Positions 1 through 8,335 are shown, counted from the stretch's first letter. The stretch: DNA of 64,000 bases from Nitrospirota bacterium (GCA_015233365.1 JADFXU010000001.1:91283-155282); one strand, 5' to 3'. The notes: generated by a model not told the origin, from the sequence alone. Translations and numbers: made by a program.

Positions 1-408
1 TGAAAGAGGTTTTGCAGCGACAAAAACATCTACAAGGACGTCGTATGTCGCTTCCACCCGCACATTGTGGACTGTTTTTCTGTCGTCATAAAGTGCCGCC
101 AGATAGACGATCCTGTTGCGGCCGTTATACCCGTCCATTTGCATGCTGCCGACCGTGTAAAGTTTCCCCTCTTCCAACGCCTCAAGACCTCTTATAATCC
201 TTATCCCGCTGAGCTCAACGTTTTCAGAAACCGAGTGTACAAGCTCGGCCTGCACTGCTTTCTTTATTGTGTCCATAATTTGATTCCTGTCAGCAGCAAA
301 AGAACCGGAAGACAAAAGGCTAAAGGCTAAAGGCAAAAGGAGAAAAAAGCACAAAAAGGCTTTGCCCTTTTGCCCTGCACCCTTAGTCGTATTTTCTCTC
401 TTTGTCAT
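1..408 (-). CDS. flgA: FlgA, P-ring assembly chaperone (N-terminal part, runs off the window)
   Basis: The frame is open from an ATG at 408 to the window edge, 136 codons. FlgA is the periplasmic chaperone that helps FlgI form the P ring. Residues 1-40 look like a Sec signal peptide: a Lys-rich start, a Leu/Phe core, then SFAAD near the cleavage site. The mature part carries the SAF-like stretch RVEATYDVLVDVFVAAKPL, typical of FlgA. The start is preceded by GGTGAAAGGT, a good ribosome site, 20 bases after the flgG stop. Position after flgF and flgG fits an flgFGA(HI) operon. The signal peptide is encoded by a 7-bp repeat array (see the repeat at 306-420), which is odd. The C-terminal half is outside the window. 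Confidence 0.85.
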   Translation of the reverse strand, partial: MTKRENTTKGAGQKGKAFLCFFLLLPLAFSLLSSGSFAADRNQIMDTIKKAVQAELVHSVSENVELSGIRIIRGLEALEEGKLYTVGSMQMDGYNGRNRIVYLAALYDDRKTVHNVRVEATYDVLVDVFVAAKPLS

Positions 409-420
409 TTACCTTTCACC
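306..420. repeat. 7-bp AAAGGCT-family array with inverted arm, inside the flgA signal-peptide region
   Basis: Left arm repeats AAAGGCT about three times (near 313-340). The right arm carries the complementary form CTTTTGCCCT (near 361-380) and ACCTTTCACC further on. The two arms can fold as an imperfect hairpin. It overlaps the first 35 codons of flgA. Confidence 0.7.
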
Positions 421-427
421 TTGTATT

Positions 428-1216
428 TTACTGTTTCATCGCTGCGGTGGTTTGCAGCATCTGGTCGGCTGTCTGGACCGCTTTAGAGTTCATGTCAAAA
501 GCCCTCTGGGCCGTGATCAGATTCGCCAACTCGGAGACAACATTCACATTGGAATTTTCAAGATAATCCTGACTGACGTCGCCAAACCCCGGGGAATCCG
601 GATTACCTGTAATGGGATCTCCGGAAGCATCAGTGGCTTGAAATAAATTTTTGCCTATGGCCTGCAGACCTCCGGGGTTGATAAAACGGGCCAGAGTGAT
701 CTGTCCTGTCTGGGTCGGCGCCGTCTGTCCGGCTGTGAGGATATTGACAACGCCATCAAAGCTGACTGTCACTTTTGTAGCCGTTGTCGGGATTGTGACC
801 GCAGGGTAGAGAAGGTACCCGTCAGGAGTGACAACATTGCCGTCTTTATCAAGGCTGAAATTACCGGCCTTTGTATATGAAGTCGTCCCGTCAGGCATTG
901 TAACCTGGAAAAATCCGTCACCATTAATCGCGATATCAAGATCATTTCCAGTATTGACAAGATCTCCCTGTGTAAAAATCCTTTGTACCGCCGTAGGTTT
1001 TACACCGAGACCGACCTGAATTCCCGAGGGCACCTGCATCCCTGTTTCAGTAGGTGCGCCCGGAGCCCGCAACGTTTGATACAGCAGGTCCTCAAACTCC
1101 GCCCTGCTTGCCTTATAACCCGTAGTATTAACATTAGCAATGTTGTTGGATATGACATCGATCATCATCTGCTGTGCCGACATCCCCGATGCAGCAGTAA
1201 AAAGCGCTCTGATCAT
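428..1216 (-). CDS. flgG: FlgG, distal rod protein
   Basis: 262 aa, the normal FlgG length. FlgG forms the distal rod of the flagellar axle in the periplasm. The N-terminal helix has SGMSAQQMMIDVISNNIANV followed by NTTGYK, the rod/hook signature. Mid-protein GDGFFQV is conserved. The C-terminus has SNVNVVSELANLITAQRAF and ends in the FlgG-type tail TADQMLQTTAAMKQ. Start ATG at 1216 has a strong GGGAGGG site. It lies 38 bases after flgF and 20 bases before flgA, so it belongs to one operon driven by the sigma-54 promoter before flgF. Confidence 0.97.
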   Translation of the reverse strand: MIRALFTAASGMSAQQMMIDVISNNIANVNTTGYKASRAEFEDLLYQTLRAPGAPTETGMQVPSGIQVGLGVKPTAVQRIFTQGDLVNTGNDLDIAINGDGFFQVTMPDGTTSYTKAGNFSLDKDGNVVTPDGYLLYPAVTIPTTATKVTVSFDGVVNILTAGQTAPTQTGQITLARFINPGGLQAIGKNLFQATDASGDPITGNPDSPGFGDVSQDYLENSNVNVVSELANLITAQRAFDMNSKAVQTADQMLQTTAAMKQ

Positions 1217-1253
1217 TAAGACCCTCCCTTTAAACCGTTACTTGTTACTTTTT

Positions 1254-1979
1254 TTATACTCTTGCAATTTCTGTGACAGTCTTCTCTGCCAGAGTGTCGA
1301 AATTCTTTATAACCGTCTGTGCCGCTTCAAAGTTCCTCGAAGCGTTTATTATTCCAACCATTTCCTTTATTGGATTCACATTGGACATCTCCAGGCTTCC
1401 CTGATGTATCTTGGCATCCGACGCGCCGGTCTCGGTGCCTGAAAGCATGGAACTGCCGATATGCTGTATTGAAGCGGGATCAAGCTTTACAAGTTTAAGC
1501 TTGCCTGCCTCATTTCCGTCGGCAAAAATCGTACCGTCTCCTGTAATCTGAATTGTAGAGCCTGTAATGTATATCGGCTTGTTCGATGTGTTCAAAATCT
1601 GCTGTCCGGATGCATCTACCAGAAAACTCTCTTTACTGAGGCTGAAACTGCCGTTTCTTGTGTAATAGGTTTTATCTTTGCTCTGCACCGCAAAGTAGCC
1701 ATCCCCCACTAAGGCAAGATCGAGCGGATTTCGTGTCTCCCTGACCTCGCCTTGCGTTGTGTCCATTGAATATTGGCCGTAGGAAGTCATGGCACTCGAA
1801 TCTGGATATATGGCGTTCGGCTGACTTGTCTTTCCCTCAAGAAGAGGATAAAGCCGGGCGGAAAACGATGTCCGTTTATAACCGGTAGTATTAGCATTCG
1901 CCAGGTTATTGGCCACGTTGTCCAATTCCTGGTCCCTCAGCATCGCTCCGGTCATTGCAACGTAAATACCTTTATACAT
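1254..1979 (-). CDS. flgF: FlgF-type proximal rod protein
   Basis: 241 aa, usual for FlgF. It builds the proximal rod. The N-terminus MYKGIYVAMTGAMLRDQELD and NNLANANTTGYKR match the rod family, NPLDLALVGDGYFAVQ is the mid motif, and LEMSNVNPIKEMVGIINASR is the C-terminal helix. Divergence from FlgG and position directly upstream of flgG favour FlgF. Ribosome site GAGGAG precedes ATG 1979. First gene of the flgF-flgG-flgA operon. Confidence 0.92.
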   Translation of the reverse strand: MYKGIYVAMTGAMLRDQELDNVANNLANANTTGYKRTSFSARLYPLLEGKTSQPNAIYPDSSAMTSYGQYSMDTTQGEVRETRNPLDLALVGDGYFAVQSKDKTYYTRNGSFSLSKESFLVDASGQQILNTSNKPIYITGSTIQITGDGTIFADGNEAGKLKLVKLDPASIQHIGSSMLSGTETGASDAKIHQGSLEMSNVNPIKEMVGIINASRNFEAAQTVIKNFDTLAEKTVTEIARV

Positions 1980-2017
1980 AACCGCATCTCCTCAAAAAGT
2001 CATTACTGAGTAGAGTA

Positions 2018-2035
2018 AAGCAATATCGATGCCAG
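2018..2035 (-). promoter_or_regulatory. sigma-54 promoter for flgF-flgG-flgA
   Basis: On the minus strand the sequence reads TGGCATCGATATTGCTTT. GG (2032-2033) and GC (2020-2021) are exactly 10 bases apart. It sits about 40 bases upstream of the flgF start with no gene between. Confidence 0.8.
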
Positions 2036-2042
2036 AAACCGT

Positions 2043-2099
2043 AAACAGTTTACAGTTTGCAGTTCACCGTTGACAGTGAACGGAGAACAGCGACCAGAT
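2043..2099. repeat. 7-bp CAGTTTA-family array
   Basis: Seven consecutive heptamers, CAGTTTA, CAGTTTG, CAGTTCA, CCGTTGA, CAGTGAA, CGGAGAA, CAGCGAC. Local inverted repeats are present: GTAAAC-A-GTTTAC and GTTCAC...GTGAAC. It lies between the flgF promoter and the end of the small gene at 2160. Confidence 0.7.
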
Positions 2100-2159
2100 A
2101 ACAATTTGTTGAGCTATAACGCGATTTTGGGCGGGAAAATTTTACCTGCGACGGGAAAA

Positions 2160-2351
2160 TTATGCCTCGATGTCAATACCTTTGCTTTTCTTTTCGGAGG
2201 ACTTGGGCGGCTCGTTTTCTTCCTCTTCCTCTTTCTCGCTGCGCTTCTTAACTTTCTTTACTACACGCGTCTTGGGAAAAACATACCCCGAGCCGATGCC
2301 TCTCAACCCCGTAATCCTGTACAAGTCTGTGATGATATCATAATCTGCCAT
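2160..2351 (-). CDS. Small charged protein, probable FliA-regulon member, function unknown
   Basis: 63 aa. The N-terminal half (YDIITDLYRITGLRGIGSGY) is hydrophobic/polar and looks conserved-domain-like. From residue 27 the protein is a highly charged Lys/Glu tail with a run of Glu. I do not recognise the family. No ribosome site precedes the ATG, but a near-consensus sigma-28 promoter ends 7 bases before it, so transcription would start at or near the A of ATG (leaderless). This promoter is the main support that the gene is real. No membrane segment or signal peptide is seen. Confidence 0.6.
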   Translation of the reverse strand: MADYDIITDLYRITGLRGIGSGYVFPKTRVVKKVKKRSEKEEEEENEPPKSSEKKSKGIDIEA

Positions 2352-2358
2352 ATATTAA

Positions 2359-2385
2359 TTATCGCATAAAACGAAAAAAACTTTA
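2359..2385 (-). promoter_or_regulatory. sigma-28 (FliA) promoter of the small gene
   Basis: Minus strand: TAAAGTTT (2378-2385), an 11-base spacer, then TGCGATAA (2359-2366). The FliA consensus is TAAAGTTT-N11-GCCGATAA, so the -35 matches 8/8 and the -10 matches 6/8 with the exact spacing. fliA itself is encoded at 11299-12021. Confidence 0.8.
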
Positions 2386-2440
2386 AGTAGTAAGTAGTTA
2401 ACGGAAAATACAGGCAGTAAGCAGCCGGTGGCTGCTTGTT
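2383..2440. repeat. 7-bp AGTAGTA-family array with short hairpin
   Basis: AAGTAGTAAGTAGTTAA followed by CAGTAAGCAGCCGGTGGCTGC, whose end folds as GCAGCC-GGT-GGCTGC. The same family recurs at 44003-44095. It abuts the HDOD gene end and the -35 of the sigma-28 promoter. Confidence 0.6.
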
Positions 2441-2442
2441 AA

Positions 2443-3285
2443 TTATTCCAGCAGACGATCTCTTTGCTCATTAAAGCAGTGCTTCAGTCTTTCCTGCAGG
2501 GTACGAAACTGTGTTTCTGTAAGTCCAAGCTGCTCGAAACCAATTTTGGAAAAATCTATTGTGGCGCCGACCCCGATTCCCATATGCAGACACATTGCGT
2601 CAGCCACCTGGACTATCTGGCACAACGTCTCGTACCCGCTGTCTTCAAAGGCAGGATACTGTTCAGCATGATGATATTCGATTACCGCCTCGAGGTTTCC
2701 CGGAAGCTTCCATTTCCTCGCAATAAGTGCGCCGACATTGCAGTGGTTGAATCCCAGAATTTCATCCTCGGCAGCAATGGAGGAAATGTTCTCCTGATTC
2801 ATCTTATCAATAACAGTTCTGTACTCCTCGGACAGACTGTTGTTGATTACAATTTTTCCCATGTCATGTATAAGCCCGCCGATAAGGGCCTCTTCCGGTA
2901 TCATCATTTCAGTTTGGGCCGCCAGGAGAGACGAAGCGATAGACACGCCCAGACTGTGTTCCCAGTGCTGCTCCTCGAATATTCCGAATTTCCTGTGAAG
3001 ATCTTTCAGGGAGGCGGCTGTTACCAGAGACCTCATCGCATTAAAGCCGATAAGAATTACAGCTGTGGAAATAGTATCAATACCCCTGCCTCTGCCATAA
3101 TAGGGTGAATTGGCTATTCTTAAAATACGAGTCGAAAATGCCTCGTCCTGGGAAATGATTTCTTCGAGCTGACTGACAGACGTATAATCGTTGGAGACAA
3201 GCCCCAGAACTTTTGATGCTACAGGAGGAAGACTCGGGACATCGACGGTCTCCAGAATAATTCGTTCCAGCACATCTTCTTTCAT
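2443..3285 (-). CDS. HDOD-domain signalling protein
   Basis: 280 aa. HDOD domains are HD-superfamily relatives that usually act as non-catalytic signalling modules. Residues 15-100 show the HDOD pattern SLPPVASKVLGLV, SQDEAFSTRILRIANSPYYG and ISTAVILIGFNAMRSLV. Residues around 135-150 have LIGGLIHDMGKIVINN, an HD-like pair. No receiver or output domain is attached. Good ribosome site (AAGGAGAGG) before ATG 3285. It follows cheB by 75 bases in the same direction, so it is probably co-transcribed with the chemotaxis genes; a role in motility control is inferred. Confidence 0.85.
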   Translation of the reverse strand: MKEDVLERIILETVDVPSLPPVASKVLGLVSNDYTSVSQLEEIISQDEAFSTRILRIANSPYYGRGRGIDTISTAVILIGFNAMRSLVTAASLKDLHRKFGIFEEQHWEHSLGVSIASSLLAAQTEMMIPEEALIGGLIHDMGKIVINNSLSEEYRTVIDKMNQENISSIAAEDEILGFNHCNVGALIARKWKLPGNLEAVIEYHHAEQYPAFEDSGYETLCQIVQVADAMCLHMGIGVGATIDFSKIGFEQLGLTETQFRTLQERLKHCFNEQRDRLLE

Positions 3286-3305
3286 ACCTCTCCTTAAAAC
3301 GTAAA

Positions 3306-3372
3306 TAGGTATACGGGTCTATGGGTAAATGAGTGAAAGCTTGAGAAGAATGGATTTACTCATACACTATTT
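3306..3372. repeat. 8-bp GAGTAAAT-family array at the cheB stop
   Basis: GGGTAAATGAGTGAA on one side and ATTTACTCATACAC on the other form inverted arms. The cheB stop codon TGA lies inside the right arm (as TGAGTAAAT on the coding strand). Confidence 0.65.
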
Positions 3373-4421
3373 ATTATTTCTCCGGCAATTTCTTCAATCG
3401 GCAACACTTTATCAGCGATTCCCGCGTCCACTACAGCCTTGGGCATACCATATACTACACAAGTTTCCTCATCCTGTGCAAATACACGTCCTCCCGTTTT
3501 TTTCAGGTTGATCAGTCCCCTGAGACCGTCATTCCCCATTCCTGTCAGAATTATTCCCAGCGCCCTGCCGGGGAAATATTCCGCAACCGATGACATCAGC
3601 GCGTCAACGGAAGGCCTGTATATAAATTCCTCTTTATTCTCGGAGATGCTGACGATTGTCTCTATGCCCCTAACCCGCATTACACGCATATGGCCGCGGC
3701 CCGGCGCAATGAGGGCCACGCCCGGTTTCAGAGACTCCCCTTCCACCGCCTCCCTTACCTCTATCTGGCTCAACTGATTCAGCCTTTCAGCGAAAGGGCC
3801 GGTAAAATTAGGCGGCATATGCTGGGCTACAACAATAGGAACAGGAAAGTCCTTCGGCAGTCTCGGTATGATCTCCTGCAAAGCCTTCGGTCCACCCGTC
3901 GAGGTACCGACGGAAACAATCCCGATTCTGCGCTCGCCTATGTGCCTGGCAGCGAAATCCCTGGAAATCTCAGCCGGTTTAGGGGCTGCCGGACGGTAGG
4001 CCGGCCTTGAGAGCCTTTTGACAATCCCTTTTCTCCCTATATGCTTTATTTTTTCGATCAATATCTCTTTGATTTTCACAATATTGACCGAGAGTTCAGA
4101 GAGGTTCTTTGGGATAAAATCAACAGCGCCCAGATCTAGGGCATCTAATGTGACCTTTGCGCCCTCCGTCGTAATCGAACTTACCATGATTACCGGCAAC
4201 GGATTTGTTGCCATGATGTGCTTCAACGCCGCTATCCCGTCCATTCTCGGCATTTCAACATCCATAGTGACAACATCCGGTTTAAGGCTCGCTATCTTTT
4301 CAATAGCCTCAATCCCGTCTCTTGCCGTACCGATAATTTTGATCTCAGGATCAGAGGAAAGCATAGCGGACAAGGCATTCCTCATGAACGCCGAATCATC
4401 AACAATAAGTATCTTTACCAT
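3360..4421 (-). CDS. cheB: CheB, chemoreceptor methylesterase/deamidase
   Basis: 353 aa, the usual CheB length. It removes methyl groups from chemoreceptors in the cytoplasm when phosphorylated by CheA. Residues 1-120 form a receiver domain with DD near residue 8-9 and the phospho-acceptor in VVTMDVEMPRMDG. The C-terminal esterase domain shows the catalytic triad motifs: Ser in SVGTSTGGPKAL, His in VVAQHMPPNFT, Asp in GMGNDGLRG. It pairs with cheR at 8418. No receptor gene is present in the window. The last codons overlap an 8-bp repeat array. Confidence 0.97.
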   Translation of the reverse strand: MVKILIVDDSAFMRNALSAMLSSDPEIKIIGTARDGIEAIEKIASLKPDVVTMDVEMPRMDGIAALKHIMATNPLPVIMVSSITTEGAKVTLDALDLGAVDFIPKNLSELSVNIVKIKEILIEKIKHIGRKGIVKRLSRPAYRPAAPKPAEISRDFAARHIGERRIGIVSVGTSTGGPKALQEIIPRLPKDFPVPIVVAQHMPPNFTGPFAERLNQLSQIEVREAVEGESLKPGVALIAPGRGHMRVMRVRGIETIVSISENKEEFIYRPSVDALMSSVAEYFPGRALGIILTGMGNDGLRGLINLKKTGGRVFAQDEETCVVYGMPKAVVDAGIADKVLPIEEIAGEIINSV

Positions 4422-4430
4422 AAAAAACCT

Positions 4431-4515
4431 CGGTTAATGAGCAAGTGAATTAATGGGTAAGTGAGTAAAGGTATAAAGTTGCCCATATACTCATTTACTC
4501 ATATACGCATTTACT
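4431..4515. repeat. 8-bp GAGTAAAT-family inverted array between cheB and the CheW-CheZ gene
   Basis: Left arm AATGGGTAAGTGAGTAAAGG, right arm CCCATATACTCATTTACTCA. Octamers of ACTCATAT/ACTCATTT type repeat about four times in the right arm. The arms are complementary with a loop near 4470-4480. Confidence 0.75.
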
Positions 4516-4520
4516 GTCTT

Positions 4521-5711
4521 TTAGAATCCAAAATCTTTCAGCAGATCGTTTACGTCCTCCTGTGAAACTTTCTCCGGACTTGCGGGAACCGTCTGCAGTC
4601 CCGGTTCAATCTTGACCCCGAAAGTTGCTACGAGTTTTACCAGCTCTACTTCGATATCACCCACAAGTTTTATGACCTTCTTGATGGTCTGCCCTGTAAG
4701 GTCCTGGAAAGACTGGGTCGTCAGGATTTCGGTCAGATCATCCTCCATGCTTGACTTGAATGTCTTTATATATTGAACCGATTCTTCAGGCCCCTGCAGA
4801 TTTCTTATATGTCCGGCAAGCTCGTCCATGGACAATATATATTTCTCGACTATCCCCATAGTTCTGTTCGCAGCATCTTCCGTCTTCTCAATAACAAACT
4901 GCAACTGATCAACGGCATTGGGCATCTCGGTAACAGCCATATCCTTGAGTTTCGGATCAAGCGCTTCCTTAAAACTCCGTACCGTATCATGGAGTTTGCG
5001 CGTCACCTTGCCAACCTCCCGAAACAGCTCATTCTGCCCTTTCTTCATTATGCTCTGGATTGCGCTGTCGGCTTTTTCATAGTCCTCGACTGAAATTGCA
5101 TTCATGAAGCCGACCATTTCATCGAAAAGAGTATAACGAGGGTCGTCAGAGTCTATTCCGCGCTGCTCAAAGAAGTTTTTCGCGTCAGGAGCCTCCCTGG
5201 CCTGATTTTCTCTTCCCGCCGGCCCCTCAATCTTCATGGTCGTCTCAACCGGCTCAACCTGATTGCCGTTATCCTTAACTTCAAACATTTCGTCTTCAAA
5301 TATGCTCATGTCTTCCACAGGTATCAGTTTCCTGGTATCCAGCAGGACGAGCAATTTCTCTCCGACCCTGGCAACGCCGGATACAATATCAGGAGTGTTA
5401 AAATCTGCCGGCGATTCTATTGAGGAATCATCTATGGTAATTACACCCGTTATCGCATCGATAAGCACACCGAACGTAATACGGCCGCTCGTAACAACAA
5501 TAACCTTCTCTCCGGGAGAATCCACATTGAGGCCGACAAGTTTCTTAAGGTTTACTACAGGGATAATCCTTCCCCTGAGATTAGTGATCCCCTCTATATA
5601 ATGAGGGACCTGCGGCAGCTTGGTAAGGTGCGGCAGGTTAACAATCTCCTGTACTTTAAGTATAGGTATGGTGTACTCATTATTGTTCATGGTAAAACCT
5701 ATATACTGCAT
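4521..5711 (-). CDS. CheW-CheZ fusion: coupling domain joined to CheY-P phosphatase domain
   Basis: 396 aa. Residues 1-150 are a CheW domain (YIGFTMNNNEYTIPILKVQE, ITNLRGRIIPVVNLKK, GEKLLVLLDTRKL), which couples CheA to receptors. After a charged linker, residues 190-396 are a CheZ domain: a long helical hairpin, the catalytic motif QSFQDLTGQTIKK (equivalent to E. coli CheZ D143 and Q147) and a C-terminal SQEDVNDLLKDFGF, which matches the CheY-binding tail of CheZ. The two domains are in one continuous frame with no internal stop. It lies 18 bases after cheA. No separate cheW or cheZ exists in the window. The fusion would place phosphatase activity at the receptor array. Confidence 0.9.
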   Translation of the reverse strand: MQYIGFTMNNNEYTIPILKVQEIVNLPHLTKLPQVPHYIEGITNLRGRIIPVVNLKKLVGLNVDSPGEKVIVVTSGRITFGVLIDAITGVITIDDSSIESPADFNTPDIVSGVARVGEKLLVLLDTRKLIPVEDMSIFEDEMFEVKDNGNQVEPVETTMKIEGPAGRENQAREAPDAKNFFEQRGIDSDDPRYTLFDEMVGFMNAISVEDYEKADSAIQSIMKKGQNELFREVGKVTRKLHDTVRSFKEALDPKLKDMAVTEMPNAVDQLQFVIEKTEDAANRTMGIVEKYILSMDELAGHIRNLQGPEESVQYIKTFKSSMEDDLTEILTTQSFQDLTGQTIKKVIKLVGDIEVELVKLVATFGVKIEPGLQTVPASPEKVSQEDVNDLLKDFGF

Positions 5712-5729
5712 ATGTCCTCCTCTACTACG

Positions 5730-7523
5730 CTATACACTGGACGCGGTTTTATTAGAAAAAATGCTGCGCGAAAAAACTGCAAGGTCAAGAATAAGCACTA
5801 CCCTGCCGTCACCTGTAATTGTGGCGCCCAATATGCCGCATTCTTCCGATTCTATTCCATTAATTGTCTTAATCACAATTTCTTCCTGTCCGAGCAATTC
5901 ATCAACAGCAATACAGAACCGCCTGTCTCCAACGATCGCCACCAGCACATATGTATGATCTTTGGACTCGTTTTTTCTGTTCTGCACCGAGAGGACATCA
6001 GCCATATCGAACATCGGGATGACCCTGCCCCTTATAGTCAGGACCTTCTGTCCGGTTATATCCTTGACATCACTCTTCCTGATCCTGAGTGTTTCCTCTA
6101 TCATGGATTGAGGAACAGCGTAAAATTCACTGCCGACCCTGACCATCATGGCCTGCAATATCGCAAGTGTCAGCGGCAAACTTATCTTAAAGGTGGTCCC
6201 GACGTCCTTTTTGGTAATGACTTCAACATAGCCGTTAAGTTTCCCCACATTGGTTTTCACGACATCCATTCCTACCCCGCGTCCGCTCAGTTCGGTAGAA
6301 ACCTCTTTTGTAGAAAACCCGGGCAGGAAGATAAGATTGATAGCCGCATCGTCAGACATTTTCTGCGACTCTTCTTCGGATATCAGCCCTTTTGCGAACG
6401 CCTTTTTCTTTACAGCATTAACATCAATACCCTTGCCGTCATCCGACACTTCAATGACAATCTGTGTTCCCCTCTGATAAGCGCTGAGGATGATTCTCCC
6501 TTTTCTGGGCTTGCCTTTCAGTTCTCTTTCGTCGGAGAACTCGACCGCATGGTCTATGGAATTCCTGATAATATGTACCAGGGGGTCTCCAATATTCTCT
6601 ATAACAGTTTTATCGACCTCCGTATCCTCACCAAACATCTCCAAATCTATGTCCTTACCCAGTGCCCTGGACATATCTCTTACCATCCTCGGGAACTTGC
6701 CGAAGACCTTCTGAATGGGCTGCATTCTTATTTTCATAACTGCGAGTTGGAGGTCGGAAGTCACTCTGTCCAGAAAACCCGTCGTTTCGACAAGGCCTTC
6801 CACATAGGGGTCGTCGGAATAATTTATATCGAGCTTGGTCGCCAGATTAAGGAGCCTGTTCCGGGCGAGGACTATCTCTCCGGCCAGGTCCATCACTTTA
6901 TCTATTCTCGAGACGTCAACCCTCAGATGAGAGACAACTTCTCTTTCCTTCGCCATTTCCTCAACAGAAGGTGAAGGTGGAGGTGGAGGTGAAGGCTTTT
7001 CTTCTTTCTTTCCTGCTTTATCTTCTTGCTCTACCTCTACCCTTACCTCTACCTGCTCTTTTACTTCTGTCTCTGTCTCTGCCTCTGCCTTTACCTCTAC
7101 CTGCTCTTTTACCTCTGTCTTTTCTTTTTCCGGTTGTGCTTTTTCAGAAGCCTCGTCCAGTTCGGTAAGAAGCGGCGAAATGTCCTCTTCGATGCTGTCT
7201 TTCAACTTTATATGGAAAATAAGAAGCCGTAATGTATCGACACTCTTAAGGATGACATCCATTAATTCTCTCGAAAGGGCAATCTCCGCATCGCGGACCT
7301 TCTTCATGATGCTTTCGCACCTGTGGGCGACGTCGACTATAGGCTGAAATCCGAGGAAACCCGCAGCTCCCTTGAGAGTATGCATGCCGCGAAATATCTC
7401 ATTGAGCATTTCTTTATCGTATCCCTTTGCTTCCAACTCCACAAACATGGGATCGATCCTCTCAAGCGTTTCCGAAGCCTCGGTAACGAACTCGTCTATT
7501 ATTTCTTCCATTTCGTCAGCCAT
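5730..7523 (-). CDS. cheA: CheA, chemotaxis histidine kinase
   Basis: 597 aa. Residues 1-110 are the HPt domain with the phosphorylated His at residue 48 (GMHTLKGAAGFLGF). Residues 125-200 are a Lys/Glu/Val-rich linker (VKEQVEV repeated) ending in a poly-Pro run, in the place where a CheY-binding P2 domain would be expected; I see no P2. Next come the dimerisation domain (DVSRIDKVMDLAGEIVLARN), the ATPase boxes HIIRNSIDHAVE, VSDDGKGID and GRGVGMDVVK, and a C-terminal CheW-like domain. It starts 3 bases after the cheY stop. The linker DNA (7020-7135) is itself a short iterated repeat. Confidence 0.97.
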   Translation of the reverse strand: MADEMEEIIDEFVTEASETLERIDPMFVELEAKGYDKEMLNEIFRGMHTLKGAAGFLGFQPIVDVAHRCESIMKKVRDAEIALSRELMDVILKSVDTLRLLIFHIKLKDSIEEDISPLLTELDEASEKAQPEKEKTEVKEQVEVKAEAETETEVKEQVEVRVEVEQEDKAGKKEEKPSPPPPPSPSVEEMAKEREVVSHLRVDVSRIDKVMDLAGEIVLARNRLLNLATKLDINYSDDPYVEGLVETTGFLDRVTSDLQLAVMKIRMQPIQKVFGKFPRMVRDMSRALGKDIDLEMFGEDTEVDKTVIENIGDPLVHIIRNSIDHAVEFSDERELKGKPRKGRIILSAYQRGTQIVIEVSDDGKGIDVNAVKKKAFAKGLISEEESQKMSDDAAINLIFLPGFSTKEVSTELSGRGVGMDVVKTNVGKLNGYVEVITKKDVGTTFKISLPLTLAILQAMMVRVGSEFYAVPQSMIEETLRIRKSDVKDITGQKVLTIRGRVIPMFDMADVLSVQNRKNESKDHTYVLVAIVGDRRFCIAVDELLGQEEIVIKTINGIESEECGILGATITGDGRVVLILDLAVFSRSIFSNKTASSV

Positions 7524-7525
7524 TA

Positions 7526-7933
7526 CTATCCTCCGGCTTTCAAAGATTTCTTCTTATCGGCGATTTTTTCGAGTTTCTCCTTAAGTATCTCTGCTGTAAA
7601 CGGCTTGACGATATAGTTGTCCACTCCCGCTTTGATGGCCTCTATCACTTTCTCTTTTTCAGCCTCCGCAGTCACCATGAGAAAAGGAATGCTTTTCAAA
7701 GGATCTGCCTCCTTCCGGACATTCCTGAGCAGTTCAATCCCCTCCATGTTGGGCATATTCCAATCCGAAATTACCAATCCGTAATTGCCGCCTTTCAGCC
7801 GCTGCAATGCCTGAGTTCCGTCTTCAGCCTCATCTATGTTTTCAAAGCCGAGCTGTTTAAGAAGATTCTTAACTATTCTTCTCATGGTCGGGAAATCATC
7901 CACAACAAGTACTTTGATAGTAAGATTAAACAT
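7526..7933 (-). CDS. cheY: CheY, flagellar switch response regulator
   Basis: 135 aa receiver-only protein. The key residues line up with E. coli CheY: acidic pair D12-D13, acceptor D57 in [11 protein letters not shown]88 in LMVTAEA, and K110 in YIVKPF. The SDWNMPNM block is diagnostic of CheY proper rather than a generic receiver. Its start overlaps the stop of the upstream receiver gene (TAATG) with GGGGAG as ribosome site. It is the likely substrate of the CheZ domain encoded at 4521-5711 and the ligand of FliM. Confidence 0.95.
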   Translation of the reverse strand: MFNLTIKVLVVDDFPTMRRIVKNLLKQLGFENIDEAEDGTQALQRLKGGNYGLVISDWNMPNMEGIELLRNVRKEADPLKSIPFLMVTAEAEKEKVIEAIKAGVDNYIVKPFTAEILKEKLEKIADKKKSLKAGG

Positions 7934-8316
7934 TACTCCCCACCTCCGCTAAGAATGTTTTTAAAAATACGTTTTATACTTTCATTAATTTTTTCAGCGT
8001 TGGTGGGCTTGACCAAATAGTCATCAACGCCGGCATCGAAAGCCTTTTTCCTTTCGTCCTCGTCGGCTTCTGTCGTAACCATGATAATCGGCATGTCTTT
8101 CAGATTGATGTCCGACCTGAGCGTCTTCGTCAGTTCAATGCCGTCCATATAAGGCATGTTCATGTCGGTAACAACAAGGTTGATATTGTCGGTCCCGAGT
8201 TTTTCAAGTGCATCAAGGCCGTTTTCCGCGGTAGCCACCTCGTATCCTTTGCTCTTAAGATACAAGCTGAGCAGCTTCCTGGTTGTCTTATCGTCGTCAA
8301 CAATCAACAGCTTCAT
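7933..8316 (-). CDS. Single-domain response regulator (CheY-like)
   Basis: 127 aa from the ATG at 8316 ([20 protein letters not shown]). An upstream in-frame Met exists at 8355, but the receiver fold begins at MKLLIVDDD and GGGGG is placed before 8316. Acceptor Asp is residue 51 ([15 protein letters not shown]), the switch Thr lies in IIMVTTEAD and the Lys in [11 protein letters not shown]. No output domain. It is translationally coupled to cheY. A second CheY in a chemotaxis operon can act as a phosphate sink; that is inference. Confidence 0.9.
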   Translation of the reverse strand: MKLLIVDDDKTTRKLLSLYLKSKGYEVATAENGLDALEKLGTDNINLVVTDMNMPYMDGIELTKTLRSDINLKDMPIIMVTTEADEDERKKAFDAGVDDYLVKPTNAEKINESIKRIFKNILSGGGE

Positions 8317-8335
8317 ATTCAGCCCCCCAAAAAAA

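Noticed and set aside
5601..6974. Long plus-strand open frame of 457 codons
   Set aside because: It is antisense to cheA and the end of the CheW-CheZ gene, has no protein-like features, and is a shadow frame.
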